From the NCBI GenBank assembly GCA_016873095.1, contig VGYC01000069.1, positions 1-33,395 of the forward strand: DNA of 33,395 nucleotides, given 5' to 3'. Numbering within the stretch: the stretch's first letter is position 1; each line of letters opens with the position of its first letter. A program made the position numbers and the translations under genes. The DNA is from Planctomycetota bacterium (lineage in GTDB: Bacteria > Planctomycetota > Planctomycetia > Gemmatales > Gemmataceae). Below the pieces are notes generated by a model. That model had not been told where the DNA came from, searched no databases, and saw nothing but the letters and a program-made list of their open reading frames with translations. Positions 24,673 through 33,355 of the stretch are shown here, piece after piece.

Positions 24673-24735
24673 TCAGGAGCCGGGCGCTGGCCGGGCAAAG
24701 GCGATCAACAGGGCGACAGGGAGAATCAACCTCAT
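24673..24735 (-). other. Orphan signal-peptide reading frame ending in in-frame TGA
   Basis: From the ATG at 24735, 20 codons give MRLILPVALLIAFARPAPGS, a textbook signal peptide, then TGA. AAGGAGG lies 7 bases upstream (24743-24749). The reading frame is the same as that of the 24370-24660 protein, with only four codons between the TGA and its ATG. Confidence 0.6.
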
Positions 24736-24749
24736 CAAGAAACCTCCTT

Positions 24750-25478
24750 GTGGGCGATTACCTGGGCGACAAGCAGCACACACATCTACGCTTCGCTCAG
24801 AAGTTCCCGGAATGCCTCGTTCCACGGCAATTGCTATGGGCAATTGTTTTGTCAGCCGGCCGGCCGAACCGTCTTGCTTTCTCACGCGGTTCATCCGCTG
24901 GTTCACGGCCGAAAAAAAACAACTCACCTGGGCGAAGGAGACGCACTTCGCGTCATGCCTCCTTCGTATTACATGCGGAATCAGGAATGAATGATCGGCG
25001 CTGGCTTACCCGCGAGGGTAGAGGTCAGGCGGTCATGAAAATGACAGCCCTCGGGTAAACCCGGCCTTGTATGGCCGTTTGGAAGGTGCCGCCGTGTCTG
25101 TTGCGAAATTCCTCATGGTGCATCCTCACGATGGTAGGTTGAAGAGTAGGAAGGATCATTGTGGTGGTCAAGTAAAAAGTCAAATTATTTTTTCCATATT
25201 GCGCAAGTCTCCCATCTTAGAGCCGCCAGTTCCGCAAGATGAGAGAAAAACCACCAAGATAGAAAATCTGGATAAAATGCGTTGACTATTAGCCCGTGGT
25301 GCATTTGTCGAGCAGCGGTCGAATCGCGGCCTTGCCATTGACACGACACCCCGCACAGCGTATCCGCACCGGCTCATTGTCCCCATTTCGGATTGGTTTG
25401 ACCGTTCCCCGGCGGGGGGGGGCGCTATCCCGCAAAGGGCAAGCGCGAAGCCGGCAGGCGGTCATGCGAGGGTGCAAC
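24750..25478. other. Gene-poor stretch with AT-rich patch and imperfect hairpin
   Basis: No coding region was recognised in about 730 bases. There is an imperfect hairpin around 25009-25059 (ACCCGCGAGGG against CCCTCGGGT, enclosing TCAT/ATGA) and an unusually AT-rich patch at about 25165-25200 and 25240-25285 that could carry a promoter for the downstream gene, although no good -35/-10 pair stands out. A nine-G run (25414-25422) is a possible sequence weak point. Confidence 0.35.
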
Positions 25479-26168
25479 ATGAACGGTATCGGCCGCAAGG
25501 TCGGTCTGGTGCTGTACTTGCTCGGGCTAGCCCTGAGCGGGCTCAGGCTGTCGGCGCAGTCGCCGGAAGGCCTGCAGAGGATTGCGCCGCCCGGCACGCC
25601 GAACCTGGACCATGTGCTCGAAGCTCCCCCGTCAGCGCCATCCCAGCCGAAGCCGCCTGCCCTTTCGGTTGCCCTGCAGCGTCCCTCCACCAGCGAGCTG
25701 GAGCGCGATGAGACGCAGCTCTTTCATCCGCTTCTGCGGCTGGATTTGCCGGGCCCCCAGGGCCTGTTCCGGCTGGAATCCGAGGACCAGTTGCGCGAAC
25801 GCCTTCGACAGGAGGCCAAGCAGCGGCCAGGCGGCGTCGCCCGTGGTAACCTGGAGTTCCCCGACGACCGCATCACTCTCTCCAAAGAGCCGTTCCCGAC
25901 ACGCTACTGGCAGCAGCAGGTCGAAGTCGTCGAGCCCTACTATGTCGCCTATCGCAAGCTGTACTTCAACCAGATCAATCTGTCGCGTTACGGCTGGGAC
26001 ATGGGCGTGCTGGCGCCGCTGATTTCCGCGGGAACGTTCGTCGTTGATTTCGCCAGCATGCCGCTCCAGATCCTGAGCGATCCATGCCGCTGCTTTGAGT
26101 ACAACACCGGTTACTTCCTGCCCGGAGACCCGGTGCCGTTCCTGCTCTATCCGCCGCGCGCGAAATAG
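25479..26168 (+). CDS. Exported hypothetical protein upstream of TolC-like gene
   Basis: 229 residues from the ATG at 25479, which follows GAGGG and opens a signal peptide (GRKVGLVLYLLGLALSGLRLSAQ). The open frame runs further upstream, but that part reads like non-coding sequence. The mature protein begins Pro-rich (about 35-60) and then has LFHPLLRLDLPGPQGLFRLESEDQLRERLRQEAKQRPGG, YYVAYRKLYFNQINLSRYGWDMG and a final region rich in aromatic residues and two Cys (SDPCRCFEYNTGYFLPGD). No family was recognised. It ends 43 bases before the TolC-family gene, so the two are very likely co-transcribed and may act in the same export assembly. Confidence 0.72.
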   Translation: MNGIGRKVGLVLYLLGLALSGLRLSAQSPEGLQRIAPPGTPNLDHVLEAPPSAPSQPKPPALSVALQRPSTSELERDETQLFHPLLRLDLPGPQGLFRLESEDQLRERLRQEAKQRPGGVARGNLEFPDDRITLSKEPFPTRYWQQQVEVVEPYYVAYRKLYFNQINLSRYGWDMGVLAPLISAGTFVVDFASMPLQILSDPCRCFEYNTGYFLPGDPVPFLLYPPRAK

Positions 26169-26211
26169 CGGGAGCCGGGAACTGGCAAGAGGGAAAAGGA
26201 ACACGGGCTTC

Positions 26212-28497
26212 ATGCGGAAAAACGGAAACAGCCTGGAATCACGAATCGCGGCGCTGTGCCGTTGCCTGCGCAAGCTGTTGCGCAGCGTGCGCCTGCCGTC
26301 CCTGTTCCTGTTCGCTGTTTCCTTGTTCCTTCTCTCGGCCTGCCAGAAGACAGTCTTCATCCGTGAGCCGGATCTGTTCGAGGCCAGCCAGCGGCTCGAC
26401 CTGACCCTGAACCCGGAATACGATCCGACGTCGGGGGTGGTGCCGTTCCTCGGCCGGGTCGGCGAGCCGGCCACCGTCATCGATCCCGAGCGGACACCGC
26501 GCTTCATGACGCTGATGGAAGCCATCGCCATCGCCCTGGAAAGCGGTACGGTTGGCGCCCAGAGTATTCGCAGTCCCGGTCTGCCGACCGACGACCTGGT
26601 GAACTTCACGGGAGTCGGCGTCGTCGGCTCGGACGCCATACGGGTGTTCGCCTTGCAGCCGGCCATCGACGGCGCCAACATCGACGCCGCCCTCGGCCGC
26701 TTCGACGCACAGTGGATCACCGGCATGAGCTGGAGCGCCCAGGACAATCCGACGCAGGGCCTGGCGTCGTTCACCAACGGCTCGGGCGCCAATTTCAACA
26801 CGGCGCTGGCCAAGCCGTTGCCCACCGGCGGTGTGGCGGGCATCACCTTCAGCACCGTTTATCAGAACCTGATCAATCCGCCCGGCGGCTTGTTTCCGGT
26901 CGTCAATCCGTCGTACACGACCAACCTGCAGTTCGGCATGGAGCAACCCTTGTGGCGCAACAACGGCGTGGCCATCAATCAGCTCCTCGACAACTTTCCG
27001 GGCAGCGTGCTGTTTCCCGGCCTGAATGCACGTACCTCAGCCATAGTTCCGGGCGGCATTCTCATTGCCCGGCTGCGCTTCGACGAGCAACGCGCGGAAT
27101 TCGAGCGTCGCCTGAACTACATGCTCCTCAACGTCGAGGTGTCGTACTGGCGGCTTTACGGCGCGTATGTCACGCTGTTCGCGGCCGAGCAAGGCCTGCG
27201 GCAATCCATCGAGACCTGGCGCTTTGCCAACACGCATTACCAGGTCGGTGACTACGATCCGGTGTTGCTGGCACAGACACGCGCCCAGTATGAACTGTTC
27301 CGCGTCGAGCGTCTCAAGGCCATCGGCCAGGTGCTCGAGGAGGAGCGGACCTTGCGCATCTTGCTCGGCATGCCGATCGAGGACGGCACGCGGCTGGTGC
27401 CTGCCGACACGCCGACGCTCGCGCCGATCGTGCCAAACTGGGACGCTGCCTACGAGGATGCCCTGTCGCTGAGGCCGGAACTGGTCATGGCTCGCGAAGA
27501 CCTCAAGGCCAAGCAGTTCGGCGTGGTCGTGGCCCAGAACCTGCTCCGGCCTGATTTGCGCGCTCAGGCCACTTATGCGATGGTCGGTCTGGGCAACCGG
27601 CTTGACGGCAACGGCACCATCATCACGCCCGCCGGTGCCATTCCCAGCAATAGCCTGCGGACACTCTTCTCGGGCGACTTCGCCAACTGGACAGTCGGCC
27701 TGACCATGAACGTGCCCATCGGCTTCCGCACGGAATATGCACGCATGCGGCAGGCGCGGCTGGAACTGGCGAAATCCTACGCCGTCCTGAAGGATCAGGA
27801 GAAGAAGGCGCACAACATCCTGGCGCGGCAATATCGGCTGTTGATCGAGTCCTACAAGACCATCGAGATTCGTCGCATCCGCCGTCAGACACTGGCCCAG
27901 GAATTGAAATTGCTGGCAGACAAGGTCGCCGTCGGCACCATTGACCCGACCTCGCGCAAGTTCGGCGACTCGCTGCTCGACGCCCAACGCCTGTGGGCGC
28001 TTTCGCTCAGCGAGGAGTACCAGGCCATCGTCGATTACAACAACAATCTCGCGCAGTTCGAGTTCACCAAGGGGACGATCCAGCAACGCGATAATGTGCA
28101 TATTGCCGAGGGCCCGGTGCCGATGGCCGCACAGATTCGCGCCGTCGAGCACGAGCGTGAACGCAGCCGGTCGGTGGTCATCAAGCGCCGCCTCGGCTTC
28201 CCGCTACGGACCAACGCGCCGGCCGGCGGCACGGGCGGCGCACCGGCGGGAGCCGTGGAGCGCTGGCCCGAAGGCGTGGCGCCGCCGTTGCCGGCGCTGT
28301 GGGAGCGCGGTCCGGGCCTGGACAAGATCGAGCTACCGGACGATGCCGAGGCATCGCCAAAGCCGCGACAGCGCCAGCAAGCCGCGCCTGCACTTCAGAA
28401 TCAGCCGATTCAATCCACTCAGCCGACGTTGCTCCAAGCGCCGGCCAGCCCTGAACACGCCCCGGCCGCGGCTGGTGCAGCGATTTCGTTCCAATAG
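26212..28497 (+). CDS. TolC-family outer-membrane efflux lipoprotein
   Basis: 761 residues from the ATG at 26212. The signal ends in FLLSAC, a lipobox with Cys at about 44, so the protein is likely lipidated. The middle carries two TolC-like repeats, with long amphipathic helices (ARLRFDEQRAEFERRLNYMLLNVEVSYWRLYGAYVTLFAAEQGLRQSIETW; ARMRQARLELAKSYAVLKDQEKKAHNILARQYRLLIESYKTIEIRR) alternating with strands (WTVGLTMNVPIGF). The last 100 or so residues are Pro/Ala/Gln-rich and probably disordered, an extension not seen in standard TolC (about 470). TolC proteins form the outer-membrane tunnel of tripartite exporters. No inner-membrane pump or adaptor gene lies in the window. Confidence 0.87.
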   Translation: MRKNGNSLESRIAALCRCLRKLLRSVRLPSLFLFAVSLFLLSACQKTVFIREPDLFEASQRLDLTLNPEYDPTSGVVPFLGRVGEPATVIDPERTPRFMTLMEAIAIALESGTVGAQSIRSPGLPTDDLVNFTGVGVVGSDAIRVFALQPAIDGANIDAALGRFDAQWITGMSWSAQDNPTQGLASFTNGSGANFNTALAKPLPTGGVAGITFSTVYQNLINPPGGLFPVVNPSYTTNLQFGMEQPLWRNNGVAINQLLDNFPGSVLFPGLNARTSAIVPGGILIARLRFDEQRAEFERRLNYMLLNVEVSYWRLYGAYVTLFAAEQGLRQSIETWRFANTHYQVGDYDPVLLAQTRAQYELFRVERLKAIGQVLEEERTLRILLGMPIEDGTRLVPADTPTLAPIVPNWDAAYEDALSLRPELVMAREDLKAKQFGVVVAQNLLRPDLRAQATYAMVGLGNRLDGNGTIITPAGAIPSNSLRTLFSGDFANWTVGLTMNVPIGFRTEYARMRQARLELAKSYAVLKDQEKKAHNILARQYRLLIESYKTIEIRRIRRQTLAQELKLLADKVAVGTIDPTSRKFGDSLLDAQRLWALSLSEEYQAIVDYNNNLAQFEFTKGTIQQRDNVHIAEGPVPMAAQIRAVEHERERSRSVVIKRRLGFPLRTNAPAGGTGGAPAGAVERWPEGVAPPLPALWERGPGLDKIELPDDAEASPKPRQRQQAAPALQNQPIQSTQPTLLQAPASPEHAPAAAGAAISFQ

Positions 28498-28675
28498 CGG
28501 CTCGTGCCATCCGTGACACTCCATCGCTAGTCGAAGCCTTCCCGACGCGATTTCGACCCGTTGAAAAGCTGCTGCGTCGGAATACCTGGCTCGCTGGTCC
28601 GCGCGCAATCCATTCGGCAGCTGCTTTCGTCTATTATCATGGTGACGTGACAGATCGCGGGTTGTGGAGTCAAAC

Positions 28676-29839
28676 ATGAGCAAGCGTTATCTGGTGGCAG
28701 CCGGCAGCCTGTTTCTGTTCGGGGCGCTGAGCTATTTGTCGTCGGCCGATCAACCGGCGGCGAAGGAGCCGGCCAAAACCGTTCGGCCGACGGTCGAGGT
28801 CGTCTTCTGTCTTGACACGACGGGAAGCATGGGCGGGCTCATCGACGCCGCCAAGCAGAAGATCTGGACGATCTGCAACCAGATCGCGCAGGGGACGCCG
28901 ACGCCGAAGCTCAAGATCGGCCTGGTCGCCTATCGCGATCGCGGCGACGCCTATGTCACCAAGGTCTTCGACCTGACCGACGATCTCGACAGCATCCACG
29001 GCCAGCTGATGGCCATGCAAGCCCAGGGGGGCGGCGATTTCCCTGAAAGCGTTAACCAGGCCCTGCACGAATCCGTCACCAAGATCAAATGGTCCGCCGG
29101 CAAGAAGACGCTCAAGATCATTTTCCTGGTAGGCGATGCGCCGCCGCACATGGACTATGCCGATGACGTGAAGTATCCGGAAACGTGCAAGCTGGCCGCC
29201 AAGAGCGACATCATTATCAACACCATCCAGTGCGGCAACAACGCCGACGCCCGGTTGCACTGGGAGAAGATCTGCCGGCTGGCGGAGGGCTCCTACGTGC
29301 AGATCGATGCCAAGGGCGGACCCATCGTCGCGGTTGCCACCCCGTATGACAAGGACCTGGCGGCCATCAACGCCGAGCTGGCCCGTTCGACGCTCGTATA
29401 TGGCGGCCGGGCACGCCGCGCCGAGAGCAAGGCCGTTGCTGAAAAGGCTGCCAGGCTCGATGCGCCCGCCGCCGCCGATCGCGCCGGCTTCGCCGGCAAG
29501 GCGGGCGGCATCACTCCTGCCGACGATCTGGTCGATCGCGTTAAGGACGGCAAGGTCAAGCTGGAATCGCTCAAGAGGGAGGAACTCCCGGAGGAGCTGC
29601 GCAAGCTCACCCTGGAGGAGCAGAAGGAGTACCTCAAGAAAGTCGATGCGCGCCGGCAAGAATTGTTGAAGAAGGCGGCCCAGCTCGACAAGCAGCGCGG
29701 CGCCTACATTGCCAGAAAGCTCGCCGAGGATGAAAAGGGCCGCGCCCGCGACAGCTTCGATGGCCAGGTCCTTCGCGTGCTGCAACGCCAGGCCCAGCGC
29801 GTCAACATCCAGTACGGAACCGATCCGAAGAAAAAATAA
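28676..29839 (+). CDS. Exported von Willebrand factor A (VWA) domain protein
   Basis: 387 residues from the ATG at 28676 (GGAG 6 bases upstream); a GTG at 28664 is less likely. A signal peptide (about 1-24) is followed by a VWA domain (about 38-245) with the MIDAS motif DTTGS (Asp47, Thr49, Ser51) near VVFCLDTTGSMGGLID, and by IIFLVGDAPPHMDY, where the Asp would contribute to metal binding. The C-terminal 130 residues are Lys/Glu/Arg-rich and helical (PEELRKLTLEEQKEYLKKVDARRQELLKKAAQLDKQ), probably coiled coil. VWA domains bind metal and partner proteins. No adjacent MoxR ATPase is present, which is the common partner of bacterial VWA proteins. Confidence 0.88.
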   Translation: MSKRYLVAAGSLFLFGALSYLSSADQPAAKEPAKTVRPTVEVVFCLDTTGSMGGLIDAAKQKIWTICNQIAQGTPTPKLKIGLVAYRDRGDAYVTKVFDLTDDLDSIHGQLMAMQAQGGGDFPESVNQALHESVTKIKWSAGKKTLKIIFLVGDAPPHMDYADDVKYPETCKLAAKSDIIINTIQCGNNADARLHWEKICRLAEGSYVQIDAKGGPIVAVATPYDKDLAAINAELARSTLVYGGRARRAESKAVAEKAARLDAPAAADRAGFAGKAGGITPADDLVDRVKDGKVKLESLKREELPEELRKLTLEEQKEYLKKVDARRQELLKKAAQLDKQRGAYIARKLAEDEKGRARDSFDGQVLRVLQRQAQRVNIQYGTDPKKK

Positions 29840-29874
29840 GCGGTCAACTCGCGGTCATTGGAGCGCAACGTGCG

Positions 29875-29930
29875 CGTGGGGCAAGTTGCCAGCCGCTCGT
29901 CGGGACGGGCAGCTGGCAACTTGCCCCACG
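29875..29930. repeat. 19-bp perfect palindromic element between VWA and MBL genes
   Basis: CGTGGGGCAAGTTGCCAGC (29875-29893) and its exact complement GCTGGCAACTTGCCCCACG (29912-29930) flank an 18-base loop. The stem begins 35 bases after the VWA stop and ends 20 bases before the next ATG. No T-run follows directly, although GATTTTCT comes next. It may be a terminator, a REP-like repeat or a small non-autonomous element. Confidence 0.75.
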
Positions 29931-29950
29931 GATTTTCTACAACAGATCTC

Positions 29951-31354
29951 ATGGCCGATGAGCAATCATCCGTGACCTTCTGGGGCGCGGCCCGGACCGT
30001 CACGGGTTCCATGCACCTGGTGCGGGCGAATGGCAGGCAGGTGCTGCTTGATTGCGGCCTCTTTCAAGGCAAGCGATCCGAGGCACGCGAGCGCAATCGT
30101 GACTTCCCATTCGCGCCGCGCGAGCTGACGGCCGTGATCCTGAGCCACGCCCACATCGATCATTGCGGCAACCTTCCCAACCTGGTGCGGCAAGGCTTTT
30201 CAGGGCCGATCTTCTGCACGGCGGCGACGCGCGACCTGCTCGCCGTGATGCTGGCCGATTCCGCCAAGATTCAAGAAGAGGACGCTGCCTACCTCAACCG
30301 CAAGAAGCCGCCGAGCGACCCGCCAATCCAGCCGCTGTACCAGCTGCGCGAAGTGCACAGGACGGTCGCGCTGGCCGAGACCGTGCCGTTCGATCGGCCC
30401 TTCAATGTTTGCGACGGCATGGAGGGGCTCTTCGTCGAAGCCGGCCACCTTCTCGGCTCGGCGATGCTGCACCTGCGCATGGACACCGGCGGCTGGCAGC
30501 GCTCGCTGTCCTTCACAGGCGACCTCGGACGCAAGGGGCTGCCGATCTTGCGCGATCCCGCGGCGCTTCCGCCGGCCGATCTGGTGATCTCCGAGAGCAC
30601 GTACGGCGGTCGGCGACACGCGCCGCTGGAGCAACTCCTCGACGCTCTCGCCGACGTGGTGCGCCGAACCATCGAGCGCGGCGGCAAGCTGCTGATTCCA
30701 GCCTTCAGCCTCGGGCGCACGCAGTCCATCGTCTACGATCTGCATCAGCTCATGCAGGCGGGCCGGATCAAGGATCTGGGTATTTTTGTGGACAGTCCTC
30801 TGGCCGCCAACGCCACAGAGGTTTTTCGCCTGCATCCGGAGTGCTTCGACGAGGAGACGGGCGTGCTCTGGTTGCTGCACCCCGACCTGTTCGGGCAGGA
30901 GCGGGTGCGCTATTTGCACACCGTCGAGGAGAGCAAGCAGCTCAACTCGGCGCCGGGGCCGTGCATCATCATCGCGGCCAGCGGCATGTGCGAATCCGGG
31001 CGCATCTTGCATCATCTGAAGCACAACATCGAGGATGCTCGCAACACCGTGCTCATCATCGGCTTCCAGGCGCCCAACACACTGGGCCGCCGCATCGTCG
31101 AGAAGAGCCCTGAGGTTCGCATCCTTGGCAAGACGCTGAAGCTTCGCGCCGAGGTTGTGACGATGAACGGCTTCTCCAGCCACGCCGACCATGACGATCT
31201 GCTGAGCGCCTTGACGCCGCTACGCGAGCGTGCGCGGCAAGTCTGCCTGGTGCACGGCGAGGTACCGGCCGCGGAAGCTCTGGCCGGCGCTCTTCGCACC
31301 GCTGGCTTCCGGCAGGTGACGATTCCGGATCGCGGCGAAGTCGTGGCGTTTTGA
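29951..31354 (+). CDS. Metallo-beta-lactamase-fold RNase with beta-CASP and RMMBL domains
   Basis: 467 residues, cytoplasmic (no signal). The MBL fold has the zinc-binding motif HAHIDH (66-71), then EAGHLLGSA and FTGDLGRKGLPIL with the bridging Asp, and ISESTYGGR. The beta-CASP segment (about 205-340) carries PAFSLGRTQSIVYDL and FVDSPLAANATEVF. IIIAASGMCESGRILHHL and the final GFSSHADHDDLL are the RMMBL signatures of CPSF73/Ysh1-like nucleases. Bacterial members act in RNA maturation or decay; exact substrates here are unknown. The start at 29951 lies 20 bases after a strong palindrome. Confidence 0.93.
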   Translation: MADEQSSVTFWGAARTVTGSMHLVRANGRQVLLDCGLFQGKRSEARERNRDFPFAPRELTAVILSHAHIDHCGNLPNLVRQGFSGPIFCTAATRDLLAVMLADSAKIQEEDAAYLNRKKPPSDPPIQPLYQLREVHRTVALAETVPFDRPFNVCDGMEGLFVEAGHLLGSAMLHLRMDTGGWQRSLSFTGDLGRKGLPILRDPAALPPADLVISESTYGGRRHAPLEQLLDALADVVRRTIERGGKLLIPAFSLGRTQSIVYDLHQLMQAGRIKDLGIFVDSPLAANATEVFRLHPECFDEETGVLWLLHPDLFGQERVRYLHTVEESKQLNSAPGPCIIIAASGMCESGRILHHLKHNIEDARNTVLIIGFQAPNTLGRRIVEKSPEVRILGKTLKLRAEVVTMNGFSSHADHDDLLSALTPLRERARQVCLVHGEVPAAEALAGALRTAGFRQVTIPDRGEVVAF

Positions 31355-31388
31355 AACGGCAGCCCGGGCCGCGCAGCGTTCACATCGA

Positions 31389-32432
31389 TCACTGCTTGGC
31401 GGCTTGCTGGATGTCGATTCGGGCGCGTGGGCGGAGCTGACTGATGAGCGACTCGCGCAGCCGGTCATAGTAGACCTCGCGGACCACGGGGCGCACGTCT
31501 TCGAACTTGATATCCTTGCCGGGCTTGTGGTCGATGGCCAATATGAGATGCTGGCCGAACTCGGTCGCAACCGGCTCGCTGAGCTGATAGGGCTTGAGGG
31601 CGAAGGCGGCGCGTGCGAAGGGCTCGACCATGGCGCCGGCGCGCGGAAACCAGCCGAGACTGCCCCCCTCGGCCTTGGAAGGGCAGTCGCTCTCCTTGGC
31701 CGCGATCTCGGCGAAGGCTTTCTCCATGGCCTGCATGCGCGTCTTCTCGCGCTCCAGCTTGTCGGCGCGATCGGACAGCTTGGCCAGTTCCTTGGCGACT
31801 TCGGCCTCGATCCGCGCCTTGGCGGCCAGCAAACGCGCCCGCGCCTGCTCCGCATTGCGCTCGGGGTTGATGGTGAGCAGGATGTGCCGCGCCTGCATGC
31901 GGCTGCCGTCAAACATCGCCTTGCTGCTCTCGAAGAGATCGCGCAATGCCTTGTCGGTGGCCTGCTGGGCGACGTACTTCTCCATGCGCATGGCGCCGGC
32001 AAGTTGATAACGCAGTTCGTCCTCGCTCAGGTGCAGGGCCTTCAGCATCTTGTCGAAGTCTTGCCCCTCTTTCTTGGCCTCGGCACGCATCTGTGCCATG
32101 CGCGCTTCGACCTCCTGACGCTCGACATTGACTTTCATCCGCATGAGATACTGATCGATGAGCACATTGCCGATGAGGAATTCAATGACTTCCTTGCGTG
32201 CCTGGGCGCGAGCTTCCTCGCGCTCGCGGATGAGGACTCGGTAGACGGCCATTTCGGGAATGGCCTGGCCGTTGACCGTCACGGCGACGGCATTGGCCGG
32301 CGGCGGCGGCGGGATGAACACCTTTTCTCCCTTGGCTGGCGCCGGCGGGGGCGTGCCGGTCTGCGCCCATGCCGGACGGATCGTCAGCATGGCGATGCCG
32401 AAGGGGATTAGCCAGCGAATGTTCCTGTCCAT
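31389..32432 (-). CDS. Exported peptidyl-prolyl isomerase, SurA/PrsA-like (parvulin)
   Basis: 347 residues from the ATG at 32432, preceded by GAGGAG with suitable spacing; an ATG nine codons further up is possible. A signal peptide (about 1-24) and a Pro-rich stretch (about 28-47) are followed by a helical SurA_N-like region (about 50-170) and a parvulin domain (about 178-302, QARHILLTI ... GGSLGWFPRAGAMVEPFARAAFAL ... VATEFGQHLILAID). The parvulin domain is split by a helical, charged insert (about 203-240, AKARIEAEVAKELAKLSDRADKLEREK). Such proteins help fold exported and outer-membrane proteins. It converges with the MBL RNase gene. Confidence 0.92.
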   Translation of the reverse strand: MDRNIRWLIPFGIAMLTIRPAWAQTGTPPPAPAKGEKVFIPPPPPANAVAVTVNGQAIPEMAVYRVLIREREEARAQARKEVIEFLIGNVLIDQYLMRMKVNVERQEVEARMAQMRAEAKKEGQDFDKMLKALHLSEDELRYQLAGAMRMEKYVAQQATDKALRDLFESSKAMFDGSRMQARHILLTINPERNAEQARARLLAAKARIEAEVAKELAKLSDRADKLEREKTRMQAMEKAFAEIAAKESDCPSKAEGGSLGWFPRAGAMVEPFARAAFALKPYQLSEPVATEFGQHLILAIDHKPGKDIKFEDVRPVVREVYYDRLRESLISQLRPRARIDIQQAAKQ

Positions 32433-32885
32433 GACCGTTCTCCTCTTGCCACGGCCCACTGTCGAGCCGGCGGATTCTAGCGGGGCATGGTTCGCGCGCC
32501 GAGAGGAATTTCACAACAGCTGTGCGGGCCAGATTGCCAGGGCTGCACTGCTTGCGCTTCTTGCCGCGAACTCCAGGTTCCGTTCGCATAGAAGGAACCC
32601 CCAACCTCGCAAGTAACCCGGTCATGATCTCATTTTCCCGCGATGTGCAGGTATGAGCGTGCGCAGATCCTGCGCAATTGCTTGCTGACTCGACGCCTGG
32701 TTTCGCGAGGGCGAGGCTCCTGCCGAGCCGAGACTGATTAACGCTTGTTGCTCCTGGCTCGGCTCCTGGCTCGGCAGGAGCCTCGTTCGGTCACGGAATT
32801 ACGGCTGACCGGCAACTGGCACGGCACTTGCACCTAGTTCGCTTGTGGGTGCCCGCTTGCAGAGATTGGCCTCAGGAGGTTGACG
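32433..32885. other. Divergent intergenic region with palindromic repeat
   Basis: No gene seen in about 450 bases between the isomerase (minus) and the DUF2892 gene (plus). It contains a small hairpin (GCGCAG/CTGCGC, 32661-32675) and the long palindrome at 32712-32785. Promoters for both flanking genes are expected here, but none was confidently identified. Confidence 0.45.
32712..32785. repeat. 18-bp perfect palindrome with 12-bp tandem repeat in the loop
   Basis: CGAGGCTCCTGCCGAGCC (32712-32729) pairs with GGCTCGGCAGGAGCCTCG (32768-32785). The 38-base spacer ends in the unit CTCCTGGCTCGG, which occurs twice in tandem at 32751-32762 and 32763-32774 and overlaps arm two. The design suggests a repetitive extragenic palindrome. 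Confidence 0.75.
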
Positions 32886-33272
32886 ATGATTCCCTCGACT
32901 GTCGAACGAGTACCAGAGCACACCGCCGCGCATGTCACGGAGCAAATTCGCCGCAACACCGAGGAGCGGGTGGCACGATATGCCGGCGCGGGCCGACAGG
33001 CCATCGATCGCCGTCTGGCCGAGCTGGACCGGGAGTGGGACATCGAGCGAACGCTCGAGGCAAATGCCGCCACCTTCTCGCTGATTGGCTTGACACTGGG
33101 CGCGACGGTGGATCGAAAATGGTTTATCTTCCCCGCCGTCATCGCCGGATTCCTGCTTCAGCACGCCATCCAGGGCTGGTGTCCGCCGCTGCCGGTCTTC
33201 CGGCGTCTGGGGTTCCGGACGGCGTCGGAGATCGATTATGAGCGCTATGCACTCAAGTCATTGCGCGGGTAG
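32886..33272 (+). CDS. DUF2892 (YgaP-like transmembrane) protein
   Basis: 128 residues from the ATG at 32886, with AGGAGG (32874-32879) 6 bases upstream. The N-terminal 60 residues are soluble and helical (VTEQIRRNTEERVARYAGAGRQAIDRRLAELDREWDIERTLE). Residues about 61-108 fit DUF2892, with two hydrophobic helices (ANAATFSLIGLTLGATVD; WFIFPAVIAGFLLQHAIQG) and the hallmark GWCPPLPVFRRLGFRT. In E. coli YgaP this domain anchors a rhodanese; here no rhodanese is fused and the function is unknown. Confidence 0.85.
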   Translation: MIPSTVERVPEHTAAHVTEQIRRNTEERVARYAGAGRQAIDRRLAELDREWDIERTLEANAATFSLIGLTLGATVDRKWFIFPAVIAGFLLQHAIQGWCPPLPVFRRLGFRTASEIDYERYALKSLRG

Positions 33273-33355
33273 TTGCCCATTCTGCGACAGCGAGCGTCTG
33301 CAGAGACTTCGAAACTGGCGCAGCTGCGCGGTGATCGGTTTGATAGTCTGGCAGC

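Noticed and set aside
24673-24675. TGA as a selenocysteine codon
   Set aside because: It lies at the end of a signal peptide, with no redox motif and no obvious SECIS-like hairpin just downstream; a nonsense change or a sequence error is simpler.
25067-25285. 72-codon frame in the gene-poor stretch
   Set aside because: No family resemblance and no good ribosome-binding site; the AT-rich patch is more like a regulatory region.
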